Shown here: in pieces, positions 47,280-56,208 of the stretch
Numbering within the stretch: position 1 is the first letter of the stretch
How the letters are laid out: the number at the start of each line of letters is the position of its first letter
NCBI RefSeq assembly: GCF_900095265.1
Contig: NZ_LT607654.1
Coordinates: forward strand, 263,535-327,534
DNA: 64,000 nucleotides
Direction: 5' to 3'
Origin: Janthinobacterium sp. UMAB-56
GTDB lineage: Bacteria; Pseudomonadota; Gammaproteobacteria; Burkholderiales; Burkholderiaceae_D
Notes under the pieces: model-generated
Told to the model about the DNA's origin: nothing
Seen by the model: the letters and a program-made list of their open reading frames with translations, nothing else
Database searches by the model: none
Made by a program: the position numbers and the translations under genes

Positions 47280-48098
47280 ATGGCAGGGCCACTTATCAAG
47301 GAGAGTACAGGCGGCGCAATGCCTGTCGTCACACACGCAGCAGGCGGACTGTGCCTGCAGCTTTTGCCGGGCGCACCTTACAGTGCGCGCGATCCGGTGC
47401 AATCACAAAGCATGGGCGTGTCGCTGCAGCGTCAGCGGGGCGTGCATGCGATAGGTTCCGACCGGCGCGTCGATTTCGATACATGGCCTGGCGTGCTCGC
47501 TTGCACGCCAGCCGGGATTGATGTTTTTTCCGAATCTGCGCGAGGTGGCGAGTACCTGGTCCTGCGCTGGCGTGGCGCCGCGTTGACCGACGCGCCGGAG
47601 GCGAATCCTCTTGAGAGGCGCGTGGAAACGGCCGGACACCGGCAGGCTCTCGCTCTGGCGCTACGCCTGCGACGGCTAATGCTGGATACACAGGCCGATC
47701 CACTGGCGCTGGAACACTCGGCGTTGGCATTGGTGTCGCTAAGGCAGGGTTGTCAAGAGGCACCGACACGCACGGCGCGGGTAGACATGGCGCGAGTGTT
47801 GGAGCGGATCGCTTGCCAGTTCGGGCAGGGACTGACCCTGGAACAGTTGGCCGCAGACGAAGGCTTGCCGGTCCTGCGCTTCCTGCGCGACTTTAGTCAG
47901 GCGACAGGCATGACGCCGCATGCATACATTGTGGAAACGCGCGTGCAGGCGGCGCGGAGCATGCTACTGGAGGTGGATAGGCCGCTGGCAGACATCGCCT
48001 ACGCCAGCGGCTTTGCACATCAGTCACATATGGGCAGCGCTATGCGCGCCGCTCTGGGAATGACGCCAAGCCAGTATCGTCAGTTGCTGGGGACTTAA
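47280..48098 (+). CDS. AraC-family regulator divergent from racemase
   Basis: A 272-residue AraC regulator. The C-terminal double helix-turn-helix spans about residues 170-270 (LTLEQLAADEGLPVLRFLRDF and then PLADIAYASGFAHQSHMGSAMR). The N-terminal domain is cupin-like without clear ligand residues. AGGAA lies upstream of the ATG. It diverges from the racemase/lipoprotein pair and is the likely activator of it. Confidence 0.86.
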   Translation: MAGPLIKESTGGAMPVVTHAAGGLCLQLLPGAPYSARDPVQSQSMGVSLQRQRGVHAIGSDRRVDFDTWPGVLACTPAGIDVFSESARGGEYLVLRWRGAALTDAPEANPLERRVETAGHRQALALALRLRRLMLDTQADPLALEHSALALVSLRQGCQEAPTRTARVDMARVLERIACQFGQGLTLEQLAADEGLPVLRFLRDFSQATGMTPHAYIVETRVQAARSMLLEVDRPLADIAYASGFAHQSHMGSAMRAALGMTPSQYRQLLGT

Positions 48099-48301
48099 AG
48101 ATATGGAAGCAATTCACCCACCGCCTGCGGCGGGGCCTCGTCCCGATACTGCGTCGCCACGCCCCATAAAGCAAAGGGACCGCCAGTTATATCTGCAAAG
48201 GGCGGCGAGATCCCAGGCAATTCGGCCGCATCCGCAAACGATAGGATGTGATCTTCAACACTCCTGTAACTTCGGCGTTTAGGGTAAAGGGTTGCGGCCA
48301 T
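48095..48301 (-). CDS. Possible small protein, uncertain
   Basis: A 68-residue frame that overlaps the AraC stop by four bases on the opposite strand. It has a normal amino-acid mix (SVEDHILSFADAAELPG, then GPFALWGVATQYRDEAPP) that faintly recalls the C-terminal end of HEPN-domain proteins, but there is no ribosome site. It may be a truncated fragment of a larger acquired gene. I would not rely on it as a functional gene. Confidence 0.3.
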   Translation of the reverse strand: MAATLYPKRRSYRSVEDHILSFADAAELPGISPPFADITGGPFALWGVATQYRDEAPPQAVGELLPYL

Positions 48302-48542
48302 CGATTGGTTTAGCCGCAGCTATAGCACGGTCGGCGTGGCTCAGTGTAGGAAGTTGTTTCTTTGAGGGAAAGTGAGAAATTTGTCAGGCCTTCTAAGCCA
48401 CTTTGATGTGAAAACGGCCGCAGGAAGCGGCCGTATCGTTTGGGGCTGGACAATGGACGAAAACCCATTGCCCCATATTTGACCCAAGTTCCTATTCAGA
48501 CAAGATATGAAATCTTAAGTCATTGAATAAAAACGATAAATT
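48302..48542. other. Spacer between island genes and tRNA-Val
   Basis: A gene-free stretch. It holds the tRNA terminator hairpin at 48414-48434 and a second, imperfect dyad with CAATGG/CCATTG arms at about 48451-48472. The part nearest the tRNA is markedly AT-rich. If an integration scar exists for the neighbouring accessory genes it should be here, but I found no copy of the tRNA 3' end. Confidence 0.5.
48414..48434 (-). terminator. Probable terminator of tRNA-Val
   Basis: An eight-base perfect stem (ACGGCCGC and its complement) with a five-base loop, followed on the minus strand by TTTT. It lies about 110 bases past the tRNA 3' end. Confidence 0.65.
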
Positions 48543-48617
48543 TGGTGGGAAGTGCAAGTTTCGAACTTGCGACCCCTGCAGTGTGAATGCAGTGCTCTAC
48601 CCCTGAGCTAACCTCCC
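48543..48617 (-). tRNA. tRNA-Val (anticodon CAC)
   Basis: A 75-base tRNA that folds fully: acceptor stem GGGAGGT with ACTTCCC, D arm GCTC/GAGC, anticodon stem CTGCA/TGCAG with loop TTCACAC (anticodon CAC, reading GUG), five-base variable loop, T arm GCAAG/CTTGC with loop TTCGAAA, and an encoded CCA. Its 3' end points at the accessory segment, the usual orientation for tRNA-integrated islands. Confidence 0.96.
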
Positions 48618-48698
48618 GAAGCGAGGCGAATTATCGCATAGGTGTTGCGGTATCCGCAAGGGCAGGCAACAGGAAATTTGCCATGCCCTGGTTTTTTC

Positions 48699-49415
48699 TC
48701 AGGCGGCCGCCGGTGGGGTCAGGACGGCACTCCAGATGCACTGGCCTTTGGCGGCCTTGTCGAGGCCGGCAATGGTGGCCTCGTGGGCGGCGAGCTCGTC
48801 GGCGGTGGCGCTCTGGAAGATGACTTCAGCCAGCGGCACGATTTCCAGGGCGGCGCCATCGGCGGCCACTTCCACTTCTTCTTCCATGCTCAGGCTGTTT
48901 TGCCCGCGCGTCATGGCCAGGTAGACGTCGGCCAGCAATTCGGAGTCGAGCAGCGCGCCGTGCAGTTTGCGGTGGGCGTTCGAGACGCCGTAGCGGTCGC
49001 ACAGGGCATCAAGCGAATTGCGCTTGCCGGGATGCATTTCCTTCGCTTGCACCAGGGTGTCGATGACGCCATGCACTTGCTCATGCACGGGCGGCAGATT
49101 CAGGCGCTTGAATTCCGCGTTGAGGAAGCCGATATCGAACGGGGCGTTGTGGATGATCAATTCGGCGCCGGCAATAAACGCGCGTAATTCTTCCGCGATC
49201 TCCGCAAATTTAGGCTTGTCGCTAAGGAATTCCGTCGTCAATCCGTGGACGGCCAGCGCGCCCTCTTCCGAGTCGCGCTCGGGATTGATGTAATGGTGAA
49301 AATTATTCCCCGTCAACATACGGTTGTTCAGTTCGACCGCGCCGATCTCCAGGATGCGGTCGCCCGTGCGCGGGTTCAGGCCGGTGGTTTCAGTATCGAG
49401 AACAATTTGACGCAT
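48699..49415 (-). CDS. dnaQ: DNA polymerase III epsilon subunit (proofreading exonuclease)
   Basis: A 238-residue 3'-5' exonuclease of the replicative polymerase. ExoI is LDTETTGL at residues 6-13, ExoII is HNAPFDIGFL, and ExoIII is HGALLDSELLADVY with the catalytic His and Asp, so it is a DEDDh enzyme. The C-terminal tail after about residue 180 is the segment that binds the alpha subunit. It lies next to rnhA, as in many proteobacteria, and 82 bases from tRNA-Val. Confidence 0.96.
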   Translation of the reverse strand: MRQIVLDTETTGLNPRTGDRILEIGAVELNNRMLTGNNFHHYINPERDSEEGALAVHGLTTEFLSDKPKFAEIAEELRAFIAGAELIIHNAPFDIGFLNAEFKRLNLPPVHEQVHGVIDTLVQAKEMHPGKRNSLDALCDRYGVSNAHRKLHGALLDSELLADVYLAMTRGQNSLSMEEEVEVAADGAALEIVPLAEVIFQSATADELAAHEATIAGLDKAAKGQCIWSAVLTPPAAA

Positions 49416-49518
49416 GGCAGATTCAGTCGTAAAAGCAAAAAGCGAAGGGCACAGTATAGCAAACCTGTGCCCTTCGCTTACGCCCTGCCCGCTGTTTGGT
49501 GACAGGAATTTTTAACCA

Positions 49519-49956
49519 TCAGGCGCGCACGGTTTCCACGCCCATATTGGCCAGCTGATCGGCCCGTTCATTGCCCGGATGGCCATTGTGGCCGCGCACC
49601 CAGCGCCATTCCACTTCATGGACGGCCTGGGCCGTATCGAGGGCCTGCCACAGGTCGACGTTTTTCACGGGTGCCTTGGCCGCCGTTTTCCAGCCGCGCG
49701 CCTTCCAGCCGTGGATCCATTCGCTGATGCCCTTCTGGACATACTGGCTATCGGTATACAGCACCACCTGGCAAGGACGTTTGAGCGCCGTCAAGGCTTC
49801 GATCACGGCCTTCAATTCCATGCGGTTATTCGTCGTATTCAATTCCCCGCCGTAAATTTCTTTCTTGGCGCCATCGGCCACCATCAGCGCGCCCCAGCCA
49901 CCTGTACCCGGATTGCCCTTGCATGCGCCATCGGCATAAATCTCAACCTTATCCAT
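49519..49956 (-). CDS. rnhA: Ribonuclease HI
   Basis: A 145-residue RNase HI that cuts RNA in RNA:DNA hybrids. The four catalytic acids are visible: Asp in [12 protein letters not shown], Glu in [12 protein letters not shown], Asp in VLYTDSQYV, and Asp in NERADQLAN, with the active-site His in [10 protein letters not shown]. Its start overlaps the 3' end of the methyltransferase gene by eight bases, so the two are co-transcribed. Confidence 0.97.
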   Translation of the reverse strand: MDKVEIYADGACKGNPGTGGWGALMVADGAKKEIYGGELNTTNNRMELKAVIEALTALKRPCQVVLYTDSQYVQKGISEWIHGWKARGWKTAAKAPVKNVDLWQALDTAQAVHEVEWRWVRGHNGHPGNERADQLANMGVETVRA

Positions 49957-50725
49957 CTTGCTGTTCCCGCCTTTTATTCGTGACCGGTGCGCCTGCGGGC
50001 GCCGTCGCCGGTTTCTTGGTCCACGCCGGACCGATCAAACGCATCCCTTTGACGCGCTTGATCGCCTGCACTATATACACTGCGCCCAGATATGGCCACC
50101 AGCGCGCACCGGCCTTGTCCATGAAAGCATTGCGGCGCAACCATTTTTCTGTCCTGCAGGCAGGTGCGTAGCAGCCGAAGTGACTTTGGCTGACGCCCAT
50201 GTTCAGCAATTTTAACCAGTCTTTCATGCGCGGCATAGAGATCAGCTCGCCCGCCTGCGGCAGGAAATGGCGTCCCGTGACCCGCCCCAGGCCCTGACGC
50301 ACGCCCCACAGGCTGGCCGGATTGAAGCCACAGACGATGACGCGCCCCTCGGGGATCAGCACGCGCTCGACTTCGCGCAAGACCTGGTGCGGCTCGGCGG
50401 CAAATTCGAGCACATGCGGCAAGACCACCAGATCCAGGCTTTGCGAGTCGAACGGCAATTCGTCGAAAGCAGACACCAGGGTCAGCCGGCTGGACTGCGG
50501 TGGGCATGGCGGCAGGCGCGCATCGAGCAGCCATTTGTTGGGCATGCGGTTGGCCGCCAGCGCGTCGACCTGGGGCAAACCGATCTGCACGGCATTAAAA
50601 CCGAAGATGTCGACAGTCAGGCTGTCGAGGCATTGCTGCTCCCAGGCACGCACGTACAGACCGGCCGGCGTCTGCAGCCAGCCGTCAAGCGCTATAATGG
50701 ATTTTTCGGATGCCACACTGTCCAT
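49949..50725 (-). CDS. SAM-dependent methyltransferase-like protein
   Basis: A 258-residue class I methyltransferase-fold protein of the type found next to rnhA and gloB in betaproteobacteria. The motif region [22 protein letters not shown] and the later [15 protein letters not shown] match the central SAM fold, though the glycine-rich motif I near the start is weak (NKWLLDAR replaces the usual E.G.G). Target unknown. It diverges from gloB with 19 bases between the start codons. Confidence 0.82.
   Translation of the reverse strand: MDSVASEKSIIALDGWLQTPAGLYVRAWEQQCLDSLTVDIFGFNAVQIGLPQVDALAANRMPNKWLLDARLPPCPPQSSRLTLVSAFDELPFDSQSLDLVVLPHVLEFAAEPHQVLREVERVLIPEGRVIVCGFNPASLWGVRQGLGRVTGRHFLPQAGELISMPRMKDWLKLLNMGVSQSHFGCYAPACRTEKWLRRNAFMDKAGARWWPYLGAVYIVQAIKRVKGMRLIGPAWTKKPATAPAGAPVTNKRREQQDG
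50693..50698 (+). promoter_or_regulatory. Probable -10 box for gloB
   Basis: A perfect TATAAT on the plus strand 46 bases before the gloB start, inside the first codons of the divergent methyltransferase gene. A matching -35 box is not clear. Because the spacer is only 19 bases, the gloB promoter must lie within the neighbouring gene. Confidence 0.45.
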
Positions 50726-50744
50726 TCAGTTTTCTCTCTTGCTC

Positions 50745-51554
50745 ATGACACATTCCCCTGAACACGCATTATCGGTACTTGCCGTGCCCGCCTTTGCCGA
50801 CAATTACCTGTGGCTGATACATGACGGCCGCCACGCCGCCGTCGTCGACCCCGGCGACGCGATGGCCATCCTCGATGCGCTGCAAGCCCATCAGTTGACC
50901 TTGTCCGCCATTTTACTCACGCATCACCATGCCGACCACACGGGTGGCGTGCCTGAATTGTTGCAGCATTTCGCCGTGCCCGTCTTCGGTCCAAGCAATG
51001 AGGCTATCACAGCCGTCACGCAAGCGCTTGCCGAAGGCGATGTCGCCTATGTGGCCGAACTGGGCTTGCAAATGACAGTCATCGACGTACCCGGCCACAC
51101 GAAGGGACATATCGCCTATGTGCGACAGCGCGACGAGCGCAGCGGCGCACCATGGCTGTTTTCCGGCGATACCCTGTTTGCCGGCGGTTGCGGCCGCCTG
51201 TTCGAAGGCACGCCGGGCCAGATGGCCGACTCGCTGGGCAAGCTGGCCGCCCTGCCCGACGATACGCAAGTATTTTGCGCGCATGAGTACACCTTGTCCA
51301 ATCTGCGCTTCGCCAACGCCGTCGAGCCGGGCAACCTGGCCTTGCAGGAACGCATCGCCATCGACACGGAAAAGCGCCAGCTAGGTCTGGCCACCGTGCC
51401 GTCGACCATTGCACTTGAGAAGGCAACGAATCCCTTCCTGCGCTACCGCGAACCGGCGATTCTGAGCAGCCTGAAAGTGGAAGGCAAGCTGGCGGCGGAT
51501 GCCTCGCCAGTGGAAGCGTTCGCAGCATTGCGGATGTGGAAAAACAGCTTTTAA
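50745..51554 (+). CDS. gloB: Hydroxyacylglutathione hydrolase (glyoxalase II)
   Basis: A 269-residue metallo-beta-lactamase-fold enzyme that hydrolyses S-lactoylglutathione to lactate and glutathione, completing methylglyoxal removal. The binuclear metal motif [10 protein letters not shown] is intact, the next His is in VPGHTKGHI and the Asp in [17 protein letters not shown]. The C-terminal glyoxalase II domain includes NPFLRYRE. The start at ATG 50745 is the first Met of the family-like sequence; the open frame upstream runs antisense through the methyltransferase. Confidence 0.95.
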   Translation: MTHSPEHALSVLAVPAFADNYLWLIHDGRHAAVVDPGDAMAILDALQAHQLTLSAILLTHHHADHTGGVPELLQHFAVPVFGPSNEAITAVTQALAEGDVAYVAELGLQMTVIDVPGHTKGHIAYVRQRDERSGAPWLFSGDTLFAGGCGRLFEGTPGQMADSLGKLAALPDDTQVFCAHEYTLSNLRFANAVEPGNLALQERIAIDTEKRQLGLATVPSTIALEKATNPFLRYREPAILSSLKVEGKLAADASPVEAFAALRMWKNSF

Positions 51555-51567
51555 GTTTTTGTTTCAA

Positions 51568-51610
51568 AAAAAAATCCCGACGACACCATCAGGCATCGCC
51601 GGGATTTTTT
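51568..51610. terminator. Bidirectional terminator between gloB and aceB
   Basis: An A-rich run, an ATCCCG stem arm, a loop, and the complementary CGGGAT arm followed by six T. It lies between two convergent genes and should serve both. Confidence 0.82.
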
Positions 51611-51630
51611 ATTGATCCAGTTGATCAGGA

Positions 51631-53229
51631 TCAGATTTCCTCGTACAGCGGCAGGGTCAGGAATTCGGCGAACGATTCCGACGTCGACATTTCCTCGAAA
51701 ATCTGTCCGGCACGCACATAGGTCGGGCCGTTGCCGCCAGGCGCATCGCGCTGTACCTTGGCCAGCTCTTCCGGAATCATGGCGCGCACCATCTCGGCCG
51801 TGACCTTGCGGCCATCTTCCAGCACGCCCTTGCTCGAACGAATCCATTGCCACACTTGCGAGCGGCTGATCTCAGCCGTGGCCGCGTCTTCCATCAAGTT
51901 ATGGATAGGCACGCAACCATTGCCAGCCAGCCAGCTGCCCAGATAATGGATGCCCACGTTGATGTTGTAACGCAAGCCCGCTTCCGTGATCGGCGCTTCC
52001 GGCTGGAAGTTCAGCAAGTCCGATGCCTTGACGTCGATGTCGGGACGCTGTTTCTCGATCTGGTTTGGCTTATCACCCAGCACTTTGGTGAACTCGCCCA
52101 TGGCCAGCTCGACCAGGCCCGGATGGGCGACCCAGCCGCCGTCGTAGCCATCGGTGGCATCGCGCGCCTTGTCGTTGCGCACGCCGCCCATGGCAATGTC
52201 GTTCTTTTCAGGATCGTTCTTGATCGGGATCAAGGCTGCCATGCCGCCGATGGCTGGGGCGCCCCGTTTGTGGCAGGTTTTCAGCAGCAGCAAGGCGTAG
52301 GCGCGCATGAACGGCGCCGTCATGGTGACCTTGGCGCGGTCAGCCAGGCAGAAATCCTTGTCGAGCTTGAATTTCTTGATGCACGAGAAGATGTAATCCC
52401 AGCGGCCCGCATTCAGGCCCGAGCTGTGCTCTTTCAGTTCATACAGGATTTCATCCATTTCAAACGCTGCCAGGATGGTTTCGATCAGGACAGTCGCCTT
52501 GATCGTACCCTGTGGCAAGCCCAATTCGTTTTGCGTCATGACGAAGATATCGTTCCACAGGCGTGCTTCCAGGTGCGATTCCATCTTCGGCAGGTAGAAA
52601 TACGGACCGGCGCCACGTGCCAGCTGTTCCTTGGCGTTATGGAACATGAACAGGGCGAAATCAAAAATGCCGCCGGAAATGCGCTTGCCGTCGACCAGCA
52701 CGTGCTTTTCATCGAGGTGCCAGCCGCGCGGACGCACGACGAGGGTCGCGATCTTGTCGTTCAGCTTGTACGACTTGCCATTTTGCTCCAGCGAAATCGT
52801 CTTGCGCACGGCATCGAACATATTGATCTGGCCCGTCAGCTGGTTGTCCCAGTTCGGCGTATTCGAATCTTCGAAGTCCGTCATGTAGCTGTCCGCGCCG
52901 GAATTGAAGGCGTTGATGACCATCTTGCGCTCGACGGGGCCGGTGATTTCCACGCGGCGGCACTCCAGCGCCTTCGGGATCGGCGCGATTTTCCAGTCGC
53001 CGTCACGGATGTGCGCGGTTTCCGGCAGGAAATCAGGACGCTCGCCCGCGTCGAGGCGCTTGGCGCGCTCTACACGCACGGCCAACAATTGCTGGCGGCG
53101 CGGCTCGAATTCACGCGTCAGCTTGGCCACCAGCGCCAGCGCGGCCGGCGTCAAAATCTGTTCATAGCCGGGCTGGATTTCGCCCGTGATTTGCATGCCT
53201 TCGGGAAGTGCGATCGTGTTCTGCGTCAT
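51631..53229 (-). CDS. aceB: Malate synthase A
   Basis: A 532-residue malate synthase that condenses glyoxylate with acetyl-CoA in the glyoxylate bypass. Family stretches include [46 protein letters not shown] and the late [14 protein letters not shown]; the length matches isoform A. Isocitrate lyase is not in this window. It diverges from a LysR gene across about 214 bases, which may carry shared control signals. Confidence 0.96.
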   Translation of the reverse strand: MTQNTIALPEGMQITGEIQPGYEQILTPAALALVAKLTREFEPRRQQLLAVRVERAKRLDAGERPDFLPETAHIRDGDWKIAPIPKALECRRVEITGPVERKMVINAFNSGADSYMTDFEDSNTPNWDNQLTGQINMFDAVRKTISLEQNGKSYKLNDKIATLVVRPRGWHLDEKHVLVDGKRISGGIFDFALFMFHNAKEQLARGAGPYFYLPKMESHLEARLWNDIFVMTQNELGLPQGTIKATVLIETILAAFEMDEILYELKEHSSGLNAGRWDYIFSCIKKFKLDKDFCLADRAKVTMTAPFMRAYALLLLKTCHKRGAPAIGGMAALIPIKNDPEKNDIAMGGVRNDKARDATDGYDGGWVAHPGLVELAMGEFTKVLGDKPNQIEKQRPDIDVKASDLLNFQPEAPITEAGLRYNINVGIHYLGSWLAGNGCVPIHNLMEDAATAEISRSQVWQWIRSSKGVLEDGRKVTAEMVRAMIPEELAKVQRDAPGGNGPTYVRAGQIFEEMSTSESFAEFLTLPLYEEI

Positions 53230-53443
53230 GAAGTTCTCCGGTTTTTAATAAATATATGCAAAAGTAATCTGGTGATCCAAGTATAAGCTGAACGACTGCA
53301 TGGGCAAGCCGGACAGAGGCGCAAAAACACGCTGTCGGCGCCGCTTTTGCTCTATAGTATTGCACTATAAGGCATGGAAACGAGATTAAAAATCACTTCA
53401 TCTATGCGTTTTTATCACAAGTGAGGCATCGGGGGAGCACGGC

Positions 53444-54355
53444 ATGGGCCAGTTCAGACAAATATCAACCTTCGTGGAAGTGGTCGCCAAGGGCAGCCTG
53501 TCGGCCGCCGCACGCGCGGAAGGGATCGCACCGGCCATGATAGGGCGCCGCCTCGACGCGCTGGAGCAGCGCCTGGGCGTCAAGTTACTGCAGCGCACGA
53601 CGCGCAAGCTGGCCTTGACGAACGAAGGCGCCGCCTTCCTGGAAGATTGCCAGCGCATCCTGGGCGAACTGGAAGAAGCGGAAGCGGCCGTGGCCGAGCG
53701 CAGCGTGAAGGCCAGCGGCCATTTGCTCATTTCCGCGCCGGCCGGCTTCGGACGCCAGCACGTGGCGCCATTGATCCCCTCTTTTGTCACCGAACACCGC
53801 GACGTAACGGTGTCGCTGAACTTGAACGACCGCCTCGTCGACCTGATCGGCGAAGGCATCGACGTAGCCATCCGCATCGCCAGCCTGTCCGATTCTTCGC
53901 TCGTGAGCACCAAACTGGCAGACAATCAGCGCGTGCTGGTCGGCTCACCCGCCTATCTGAAACGGGCAGGCACGCCCCGCATCCCGGCCGACCTGGCAAA
54001 ACATAATTGCCTGGCAATCAGCAGCGAAGGCAGTCAGCGGGGCTGGACCTTCCGCGAAAACGGCAAGAATGTGATTTTAAAGGTGGCGGGCAATATGGTC
54101 TGCAACGATGGCGAAGTACTGCATGACTGGGCGCTGGCCGGCAAGGGCCTGGCGTGGCGCTCGATGTGGGAAGTGGGTGCCGAGATCGCCTCGGGACAAC
54201 TGGTGACGGTACTGGACCAGTTTGCCGCGCCGGGCAATGACATTTATGCCGTCTTTGCCCAACGCCGCCACTTGCCTCTGCGTATACGGGCGTTTGTGGA
54301 TTTTTTAAGGCACAGTTATTCGCAACCCGACTATTGGCGCGCACAGGCAAGTTAG
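53444..54355 (+). CDS. LysR-family regulator divergent from malate synthase
   Basis: A 303-residue LysR regulator of the CrgA/DsdC-like subgroup. The helix-turn-helix is at about residues 5-60 (GSLSAAARAEGIAPAMIGRR) and the effector domain follows (GHLLISAPAGFGRQHVAPLI). It diverges from aceB, so it may regulate the glyoxylate bypass, though LysR genes of this type often act elsewhere; this is inference from position. Confidence 0.87.
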   Translation: MGQFRQISTFVEVVAKGSLSAAARAEGIAPAMIGRRLDALEQRLGVKLLQRTTRKLALTNEGAAFLEDCQRILGELEEAEAAVAERSVKASGHLLISAPAGFGRQHVAPLIPSFVTEHRDVTVSLNLNDRLVDLIGEGIDVAIRIASLSDSSLVSTKLADNQRVLVGSPAYLKRAGTPRIPADLAKHNCLAISSEGSQRGWTFRENGKNVILKVAGNMVCNDGEVLHDWALAGKGLAWRSMWEVGAEIASGQLVTVLDQFAAPGNDIYAVFAQRRHLPLRIRAFVDFLRHSYSQPDYWRAQAS

Positions 54356-54471
54356 TCAGGGCAAGCCAGGGCGCTGGCACGCAGCTTGGCGCGGGTCGGC
54401 TACGCCAACCACGCCGAAAAGAGACGTGCAGACCCCGTAACCCCCTACCTCACGGAAATTTGGACGAAAAA

Positions 54472-54494
54472 AAATCCTCGGAGACCGAGGATTT
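54472..54494. terminator. Terminator between LysR and cold-shock genes
   Basis: A ten-base perfect stem with a three-base loop (54482-54484), followed by a T-rich run on the plus strand and an A-run that gives T on the minus strand. It serves two convergent genes. Confidence 0.88.
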
Positions 54495-54518
54495 CTTTAT
54501 TTCGTTTGATCCAGCGTA

Positions 54519-54722
54519 TTAGATTGGCTGAATGTTCGAAGCTTGCTTGCCTTTAGGGCCAGCGGTCACTTCAAAAGAAACGCGTTGGTTCTCTTGCAGG
54601 GACTTGAAGCCGTTCGACTGGATAGCCGAGAAGTGAGCGAACAGATCTTCGCCGCCTTCATCAGGGGTAATAAAGCCGAAACCCTTCGAATCATTGAACC
54701 ATTTTACGATGCCAGTTGCCAT
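54519..54722 (-). CDS. Cold-shock protein, CspA family
   Basis: A 67-residue single OB-fold protein that binds single-stranded RNA and DNA and melts RNA structure. RNP1 is KGFGFI and RNP2 is DLFAHF, with the standard length and the aromatic surface residues. AGGAAA precedes the ATG. A long AT-rich leader lies upstream, typical of cold-shock genes whose mRNA structure controls translation. Whether this copy is cold-induced or constitutive cannot be told. Confidence 0.96.
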   Translation of the reverse strand: MATGIVKWFNDSKGFGFITPDEGGEDLFAHFSAIQSNGFKSLQENQRVSFEVTAGPKGKQASNIQPI

Positions 54723-55020
54723 TACAATTTCCTATTTCAGTTAAGTTGGGCTTGCGCCCGTTATATCGTTTGAAGCAAGAAAGAAATGACAGACAAACTG
54801 CACAACTACCTCGAATCCAACGATGCCCAATTATACCAACAAAACTGAGAAAAACCATTCTTTCGCAAAATAAACTTACGAACACTACTTTAATAGCCAA
54901 ATCCCCGTCTTGCGGCGCCCTGTACCAGCGGCATGGACACACTATATCCTAATCTGCGACGCGAGTGCTTTGCGTTGTATCAAATGAATCATTGCAACCA
55001 CAATACTGTGGTACTGCAAC
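54723..55020 (-). other. Long AT-rich region upstream of the cold-shock gene
   Basis: About 300 bases without a gene. The part next to the cold-shock start would be its 5' leader, and the rest should contain its promoter and the end of the Hpt transcript. It includes a small GNRA-type hairpin close to the ribosome site. I see no other clear structure. Confidence 0.5.
54748..54759 (-). promoter_or_regulatory. GNRA hairpin in the cold-shock leader
   Basis: On the minus strand the leader reads GGGC, GCAA, GCCC, a four-pair stem closed by a GCAA tetraloop, ending about 15 bases before the ribosome site. Such stable small hairpins can influence leader folding; this one is short and its function is unproved. 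Confidence 0.4.
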
Positions 55021-55383
55021 TCACACACTGAAGTGGGTGGCGGCCGCATCGCGCTCCGCCCAGAGCAGCAGTGCTTCCACCTGCACCCGCACTGCGGGCC
55101 ATTCCGCCACCGCTTGCGCAGGGGCATTGAGCATGGCGCGTACCAGCTGTTCGATACGCCGGCATTCCTGGCCCAGCGCAGCAAAGCCAAAGGTCGCTGC
55201 CGAGCCGGCCACCGCGTGCAGCGCACGGTGCAGCTCCGTCAAGGGTTCCAGACGAGGGCCTTCCTTATCGCAGCGACCACTTGCCTGCGAGATCGCTTGC
55301 ATCAGGGCCGGCACGCCGGCCGCATATTTTTCGTTCAGGGCGGACAGTCGCGCGCGAAAATCCGGGTCGATCAAGGTTGCCAT
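55021..55383 (-). CDS. Histidine phosphotransfer (Hpt) domain protein
   Basis: A 120-residue stand-alone Hpt protein that relays phosphate between hybrid kinases and response regulators. The phosphorylated His is likely His56 in LHAVAGSAATFGF, matching the H.xxGSA..(L/F)G pattern. The remainder is helical. It begins 21 bases after the upp stop on the same strand and may be co-transcribed, though its partners are not beside it. Confidence 0.85.
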   Translation of the reverse strand: MATLIDPDFRARLSALNEKYAAGVPALMQAISQASGRCDKEGPRLEPLTELHRALHAVAGSAATFGFAALGQECRRIEQLVRAMLNAPAQAVAEWPAVRVQVEALLLWAERDAAATHFSV

Positions 55384-55404
55384 CGCAATACTCGTCTGAG
55401 TGGC

Positions 55405-56055
55405 TTACTTGGTGCCGAAGATACGGTCGCCGGCATCGCCCAGGCCCGGCACGATGTAAGCATGGTCATCCAGGTGCGAATCAAGGGCGGCGCAGAACAT
55501 CTTGACGTTCGGATGCGCGTTCTGGAAGACGGTCACGCCTTCCGGTGCGGCCACCAGCGCCAGGAAGATGATCTGCTCGTCCGTCACGCCGCGTTTTTTC
55601 AGCACGTCGACGGCGTACACGGCAGAATTGCCGGTCGCCACCATCGGGTCACACAGAATGAAGGTACGCTCGTTCAGGTCCGGCAGGCGCACCAGGTATT
55701 CCACGGGCATGTGGGTAGCCGGGTCCCGGTAGACGCCGATGTGGCCGACACGCGCCGATGGCACCAGGTTCAGCAAGCCATCGCTCATGCCGATGCCGGC
55801 GCGCAGGATGGGCACGATGGCCAGTTTCTTGCCAGCGATGACGGGCGCATCAATGGTCACCAGCGGGGTCTTGATTTCGCGCGTGGTCAGTGGCAGGTCG
55901 CGCGTGATTTCATAGCCCATCAGCAAGGTGATTTCCTTGAGCAATTCACGGAAGGTGCGCGTCGACGTGTCGTGCTCGCGCATGTGGCTCAGTTTGTGCT
56001 GGATCAAAGGGTGATCGGTAATGAACAAATTCGGGAAGCGTGGGTCTTGTTTCAT
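55405..56055 (-). CDS. upp: Uracil phosphoribosyltransferase
   Basis: A 216-residue enzyme that converts uracil and PRPP to UMP in pyrimidine salvage. Diagnostic stretches are [15 protein letters not shown], the PRPP loop [14 protein letters not shown] and the C-terminal [15 protein letters not shown] that binds uracil. No uracil permease is adjacent. The upstream spacer of about 150 bases should hold its promoter. Confidence 0.97.
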   Translation of the reverse strand: MKQDPRFPNLFITDHPLIQHKLSHMREHDTSTRTFRELLKEITLLMGYEITRDLPLTTREIKTPLVTIDAPVIAGKKLAIVPILRAGIGMSDGLLNLVPSARVGHIGVYRDPATHMPVEYLVRLPDLNERTFILCDPMVATGNSAVYAVDVLKKRGVTDEQIIFLALVAAPEGVTVFQNAHPNVKMFCAALDSHLDDHAYIVPGLGDAGDRIFGTK

Positions 56056-56208
56056 ATTGTTTTACTTTCTCTGCTATCCAGGCGGCGGCATGCATGGCCG
56101 CAGGCGCACTGTGTATCGATAAAATGATGGATTGCCGCATTATCCCAGCCCCCAGCCCGCCTGTGGCCGGAATTTTCGAAATAATTGCAGGCCAAAGCCC
56201 AGGCAAAC

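Noticed and set aside
36544-48542. Direct repeat of the tRNA-Val 3' end marking the far edge of the island
   Set aside because: I looked for a copy of the last bases of the tRNA by eye and did not find one; an imperfect or short copy could have been missed.
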